This document shows positions 60,500 to 64,000 of a DNA stretch of 64,000 nucleotides, piece by piece. The stretch comes from Serpens gallinarum. Lineage in GTDB: Bacteria > Pseudomonadota > Gammaproteobacteria > Pseudomonadales > Pseudomonadaceae. How positions within the stretch are numbered: the first letter of the stretch is position 1; the number at the start of each line of letters is the position of its first letter. The stretch covers positions 492,896-556,895 of the forward strand of contig NZ_JACSQG010000001.1 in the NCBI RefSeq assembly GCF_014836765.1. The letters are read 5' to 3'. The notes beneath the pieces are model-generated. The model made no database searches, was not told where the DNA came from, and saw nothing but the letters and a program-made list of their open reading frames with translations. Position numbers and translations under genes: made by a program.

Positions 60500-63400
60500 A
60501 TGATGCTACTGTTGCGACTGTTCACCGGGCTGCTGCGCTGGGGTCTGGTGATATTTGCCGTACTGCTGGTGCTGGCGGCGTTCTACGTCAGCCTCGGCCG
60601 GGAACTGATGCCACTGGTGGCCGAGTACCGCGACGAGCTTCAGGACCGCGCCGAAGAGGCACTGCACATGCCGCTGAGCATAGGCCGCCTGGAGGGACAT
60701 TGGCGAAGCTTCGCGCCGGAGCTGGTGGCTCGCGATGTGGTCGTTGGCGTGCCAGGACAGGAAATTCGCCTGGACAGTGTACGGGTACGTCCGGATTTGC
60801 TTGGCAGTCTGTTGAATTGGCAGCCACGCCTGGCCGGTCTCACCGTGGGCGGTCTGCAACTGATCGTACGTCAGGATGCCGAGGGTCGCTGGCGGCTGCA
60901 GGGCCTGCCCCATCAGGAGAGTACCGGCGTGCTGGATCCGGAACCCTGGTTGCGCCAGCTGCGGCGCTTTCCCCAGGTCACAGTGATGAACAGCCAAGTG
61001 GTGCTGCACGCCCAGGGCGAACAGCCGCTCAGCCTTAATTATCTGAATCTCAGCCTGACTGATAGCGGCGGTGGGCGTAAGCGGTTGGATGGACGCGTGC
61101 TGCTACCTGATGGCCAGCCGCTGACCTGGCAACTGAACAGCCGGCTGCGACCTGCAACCTGGCGCGATGCCCAGCTTGATCTGTACCTGCGTTTGCCGCA
61201 GAGCGATTGGTCGCGCTGGTTGCCTCGCGCACTTACCGCGCAGTGGCACACACAGCAGCTGCGCGCCGGCGGGGAAATCTGGCTGAACTGGGCAGAGCGG
61301 GATCTGCAGCATGCGGTGGTCCGCTGGCATGCGCCGAGCGTGGTGGCCGGCTATGCAGAACATCCTGCGCTGCACCTGGAAGACCTGAGCTTCAACCTGT
61401 ACATGCAGCGCACCGAGCAAGGCCGTCGGCTGTTGATCGATTCGCTGGCGGCTACCCTAAATGGTACGCGCTGGGGGCCGGCGAAACTGTTGATCGACCA
61501 ACAGGCGCAGGCCCTGCGGATGTCCGCTGATCGTCTGGATCTCGCGCCATTGGTGCAAAGCGTGCGTGCCCTGGCGCCCTTGCCCGAGGCCGTGACCGTG
61601 GCGCTGGAGGCTTTGCAGCCACGTGGGCGCTTGCACAATCTCCAGGTCACCTACCAGTCTGACGCCGAGCCGCATGCCCGCTGGCGCTACGCGGCCAACC
61701 TGACGGATGTCGCGTTTGACCCTTACCACGGCGCGCCGGGAGCGGAACAGGTCAGCGGTAGCGTAGAAGGCGACCTGCGTGAGGGCGAGCTGCGTCTGAA
61801 CAGCGATGGGTTTGCGCTGCATCTGGACCAGCTGTTCAGCGAGCCGTGGCGCTACCGTAAGGCCCAAGCCCGGCTGAACTGGCGTTTCGACGACGAGGCG
61901 TTGAGCCTGTGGTCACCGTATCTGCGCGTCGTTGGCGAGGAAGGCCGGCTGGCGGGTGATTTTCTGATCCGCCTGCAGCGTGACCCCGAGGCCGAAGACT
62001 ACATGGATCTGCGCATCGGGCTGAGCGACGGCAATGCCCGCTACGCCGGCAAATACTTGCCCTCGCGCAGTCCGGCGCTCAGTCCGGCATTGACCACCTG
62101 GCTGCAAACGGCGATCCGTGCCGGGAGCATTGAGCAGGGATTCTTTCAATACCAGGGCTCGCTGAACAAGGGTGCCGAGCCGGGAGCCCGCACGCTCAGC
62201 CTGTACTTCAAGGTGCGCGATGCCGAACTGGACTACCAGCCGGGCTGGCCAGTCCTCCAGCAAGCACGTGGCGAAGTGTTCGTTGAAGACAGCGGTGTGA
62301 ACGTCACCATCAGCGATGGACGCTTGCTGGACAGCCAGGTGCTGGAGGCTCAGGCGCGGGTGCCACGGGCCGAGCCCGGCCAGGCGGCGCATCTGCTGCT
62401 CGATGCCCATCTGCACAGCAGCGTCGAGGATGGACTAAGAATCCTCCAGGACGGACCTTTGCCTACCGCTGAAACCTTTGCCGGCTGGTCGGGGCGCGGC
62501 GCGGTGGATGCCCAGCTGCATCTGGATATCGCCTTGGGCGAAGGTCCCGCGCCGTATGTACGTGTCGACTTCGCCCCGCAAGGCGCCAGGCTCAGGCTGC
62601 CGCAACCCGAGTTGGAGCTCAGAGAAGTAACCGGCGCGTTTCGCTTTGATACCAAGGCCGGCCTGAGCGCGAGCAATGTTCGAGCCCAGGCACTGGGGCA
62701 GCGGCTGAGCGGCAAGATCAGCAGCGAAGGACCTGAGCGAACCCTGGTGGATGTGCAGGGGCAGATTCCGGTCAAGACCTTGAGCGACTGGCTGAGTGTG
62801 GATCGGCCGTTGCCGGTCAGCGGACGGTTGCCGTATCGCCTGCGCCTGCAGCTGGCCGGTGAACGCAGCCAGTTGCGCGTCGACTCCAGCTTGCAAGGGG
62901 TAGCCATCGACCTGCCGGCGCCGTTTGGCAAGACCGCCCGCGAGAGTCGCTATGCCGACTGGCGCATGAGCCTAGGTGGTCAGGAGCGTCAATACTGGCT
63001 GGATTACGCCGATGCCAGTCTGGCTGTGACGCTGCCGGACAACGATCTGCAGCGGCTGCGTGGCGAAATGCGTCTGGGACTGGGGCCGGCGCGGATGACG
63101 GCGCAGTCCGGTTTTGTGTTGCGCGGGCAACTGGCCGAACTGGATGTAAGTGCCTGGCAAGCGGTACGCGAGCGTTACCTTGACGAAGCGACCGAACAGG
63201 GGGGACAGCTGCCTCTGCAAGTCGAATTGTATGTCGAGCGTTTTATCGGCTTTGGGCAGGAGCTGCAGGATCTGATGCTGCGCCTCAAGCGTGATGGCGC
63301 CGCCTGGGGCGTGGAGATGGACAGTCGACGCATTGCTGGCAGCATCCGTCTGCCGGATTCACCGCAGGCGCCGATCGGAGTCAACCTGCAGCATCTGCGC

Positions 63401-64000
63401 CTACCGGCGGCGAGTGGTGAGACGCAGCGGCGTGATCCGCTGGCGGACATCGACCCGCGCAACCTGCCTGCGCTGGACCTCACGATCAGTCAGGTGATGC
63501 TAGGCGATTCCCCGTTGGGTGCCTGGGCATTCAAGGCTCGCCCCACGTCCAGTGGGCTGCGCTTGCAGGAGCTGGATCTCAACCTCAAAGGCCTGAAAAT
63601 TGGCGGCGATGCGGGCTGGGAAATGGCGGCCGGTGCACCGCGCACCTGGTACAAGGGCCGTCTGCAGGGCGAGGACCTAGGACGCGTGCTGCTGGCCTGG
63701 GGGTTTGCACCCACCGCCAGCAGTGAACGTTTCCGGCTCGATGCGGATGCTCATTGGCCAGGGTCGCCCGCGGCCTTTAGCATGAATACCCTATCCGGGA
63801 CCTTGAACGCCGATTTGCGCAAAGGACAATTTTCCGAAGTGCAGGGCTCGGCTTCCGCGCTGCGCGTGTTCGGCTTGCTCAATTTCAACGCCGTTGGCCG
63901 GCGCCTGCGTCTGGATTTCTCCGATCTGCTCGGTCGAGGTCTCAGCTATGATCGGGTCAAAGGCGTATTGGCGGTGCGCAATGGGGTCTATACCAACATA
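60500..64000 (+). CDS. yhdP: YhdP family AsmA-like protein, cut by the window end
   Basis: Very large inner-membrane-anchored periplasmic protein (TamB/AsmA-like group) implicated in phospholipid movement to the outer membrane. Here 1167 codons are present and the 3' end is outside the window. The N-terminus MMLLLRLFTGLLRWGLVIFA continues into one membrane helix, then LSIGRLEGHWRSFAPELVAR, typical of the family. The rest is a long run of beta strands (GRLPYRLRLQLAGERSQLRV and similar) that would form the hydrophobic groove. The chosen ATG 60500 is followed by another ATG. It is 16 bases after rng and probably cotranscribed. Confidence 0.94.
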   Translation, partial: MMLLLRLFTGLLRWGLVIFAVLLVLAAFYVSLGRELMPLVAEYRDELQDRAEEALHMPLSIGRLEGHWRSFAPELVARDVVVGVPGQEIRLDSVRVRPDLLGSLLNWQPRLAGLTVGGLQLIVRQDAEGRWRLQGLPHQESTGVLDPEPWLRQLRRFPQVTVMNSQVVLHAQGEQPLSLNYLNLSLTDSGGGRKRLDGRVLLPDGQPLTWQLNSRLRPATWRDAQLDLYLRLPQSDWSRWLPRALTAQWHTQQLRAGGEIWLNWAERDLQHAVVRWHAPSVVAGYAEHPALHLEDLSFNLYMQRTEQGRRLLIDSLAATLNGTRWGPAKLLIDQQAQALRMSADRLDLAPLVQSVRALAPLPEAVTVALEALQPRGRLHNLQVTYQSDAEPHARWRYAANLTDVAFDPYHGAPGAEQVSGSVEGDLREGELRLNSDGFALHLDQLFSEPWRYRKAQARLNWRFDDEALSLWSPYLRVVGEEGRLAGDFLIRLQRDPEAEDYMDLRIGLSDGNARYAGKYLPSRSPALSPALTTWLQTAIRAGSIEQGFFQYQGSLNKGAEPGARTLSLYFKVRDAELDYQPGWPVLQQARGEVFVEDSGVNVTISDGRLLDSQVLEAQARVPRAEPGQAAHLLLDAHLHSSVEDGLRILQDGPLPTAETFAGWSGRGAVDAQLHLDIALGEGPAPYVRVDFAPQGARLRLPQPELELREVTGAFRFDTKAGLSASNVRAQALGQRLSGKISSEGPERTLVDVQGQIPVKTLSDWLSVDRPLPVSGRLPYRLRLQLAGERSQLRVDSSLQGVAIDLPAPFGKTARESRYADWRMSLGGQERQYWLDYADASLAVTLPDNDLQRLRGEMRLGLGPARMTAQSGFVLRGQLAELDVSAWQAVRERYLDEATEQGGQLPLQVELYVERFIGFGQELQDLMLRLKRDGAAWGVEMDSRRIAGSIRLPDSPQAPIGVNLQHLRLPAASGETQRRDPLADIDPRNLPALDLTISQVMLGDSPLGAWAFKARPTSSGLRLQELDLNLKGLKIGGDAGWEMAAGAPRTWYKGRLQGEDLGRVLLAWGFAPTASSERFRLDADAHWPGSPAAFSMNTLSGTLNADLRKGQFSEVQGSASALRVFGLLNFNAVGRRLRLDFSDLLGRGLSYDRVKGVLAVRNGVYTNI

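Overview
This 64 kb window is a stretch of Pseudomonas core chromosome. The evidence is GC-rich coding, dense codirectional operons, and gene orders that I recall from P. aeruginosa and its relatives: mltB/sltB1-rlpA-dacA-ybeD-lipB-lipA, holA-lptE-leuS, lnt-corC-ybeY-ybeZ-miaB, hemL-thiE-thiD, valS-holC-pepA|lptF-lptG, and gatCAB|mreBCD-maf-rng-yhdP. I see no tRNA or rRNA gene, insertion sequence, prophage or CRISPR array.

Layout. (1) 1-7.2 kb: cell-wall enzymes (two MltB-type lytic transglycosylases, RlpA and the D,D-carboxypeptidase DacA) around the lipoate genes lipB-lipA. (2) 7.2-16.5 kb: the ribosome rescue factor gene arfA with a hairpin inside its coding region, then holA, lptE, leuS, a small zinc-ribbon gene, lnt, corC, ybeY and ybeZ. 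(3) 16.8-22.2 kb: miaB, two small conserved genes, hemL, thiE and thiD. (4) 22.4-34.3 kb: a more accessory stretch with an AidB-like dehydrogenase, an unrecognised coiled-coil gene, a decayed toxin-antitoxin locus, amn, an AraC regulator, a sterol-desaturase-like membrane enzyme, an oxaloacetate decarboxylase, rluE, a Lrp/AsnC regulator facing a gene-free interval that may encode a structured RNA, a cation efflux protein and a lipoprotein. (5) 34.4-42.2 kb: hrpB, a short-chain dehydrogenase, a YciC-like membrane protein, a NYN-domain protein, rhlE and nhaD. (6) 42.4-51.3 kb: valS, a small gene, holC and pepA, divergent from lptF-lptG, then a Ca/Na antiporter. (7) 51.5-64 kb: a second RlpA-like protein, gatCAB, then mreBCD, maf, rng and the first 3.5 kb of yhdP, which is cut by the window end.

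A shared theme is envelope construction: peptidoglycan remodelling (MltB, RlpA, DacA), rod shape (MreBCD), LPS transport (LptE, LptF, LptG), lipoprotein acylation (Lnt) and phospholipid or envelope homeostasis (YhdP). Translation and tRNA functions form the second theme (LeuS, ValS, GatCAB, MiaB, RluE, YbeY, Rng, ArfA, HrpB, RhlE).

The least ordinary items are the arfA internal stem-loop, an orphan Phd/YefM antitoxin fused by deletion to the back half of its ParE-type toxin gene, a possible structured RNA with a 19-bp terminator beside the AsnC-family regulator, an apparent ATA start for mreC, a chemoreceptor-like gene tail, and two copies of a GTAGGGTGGA inverted repeat. I did not find a clearly new multi-gene system.
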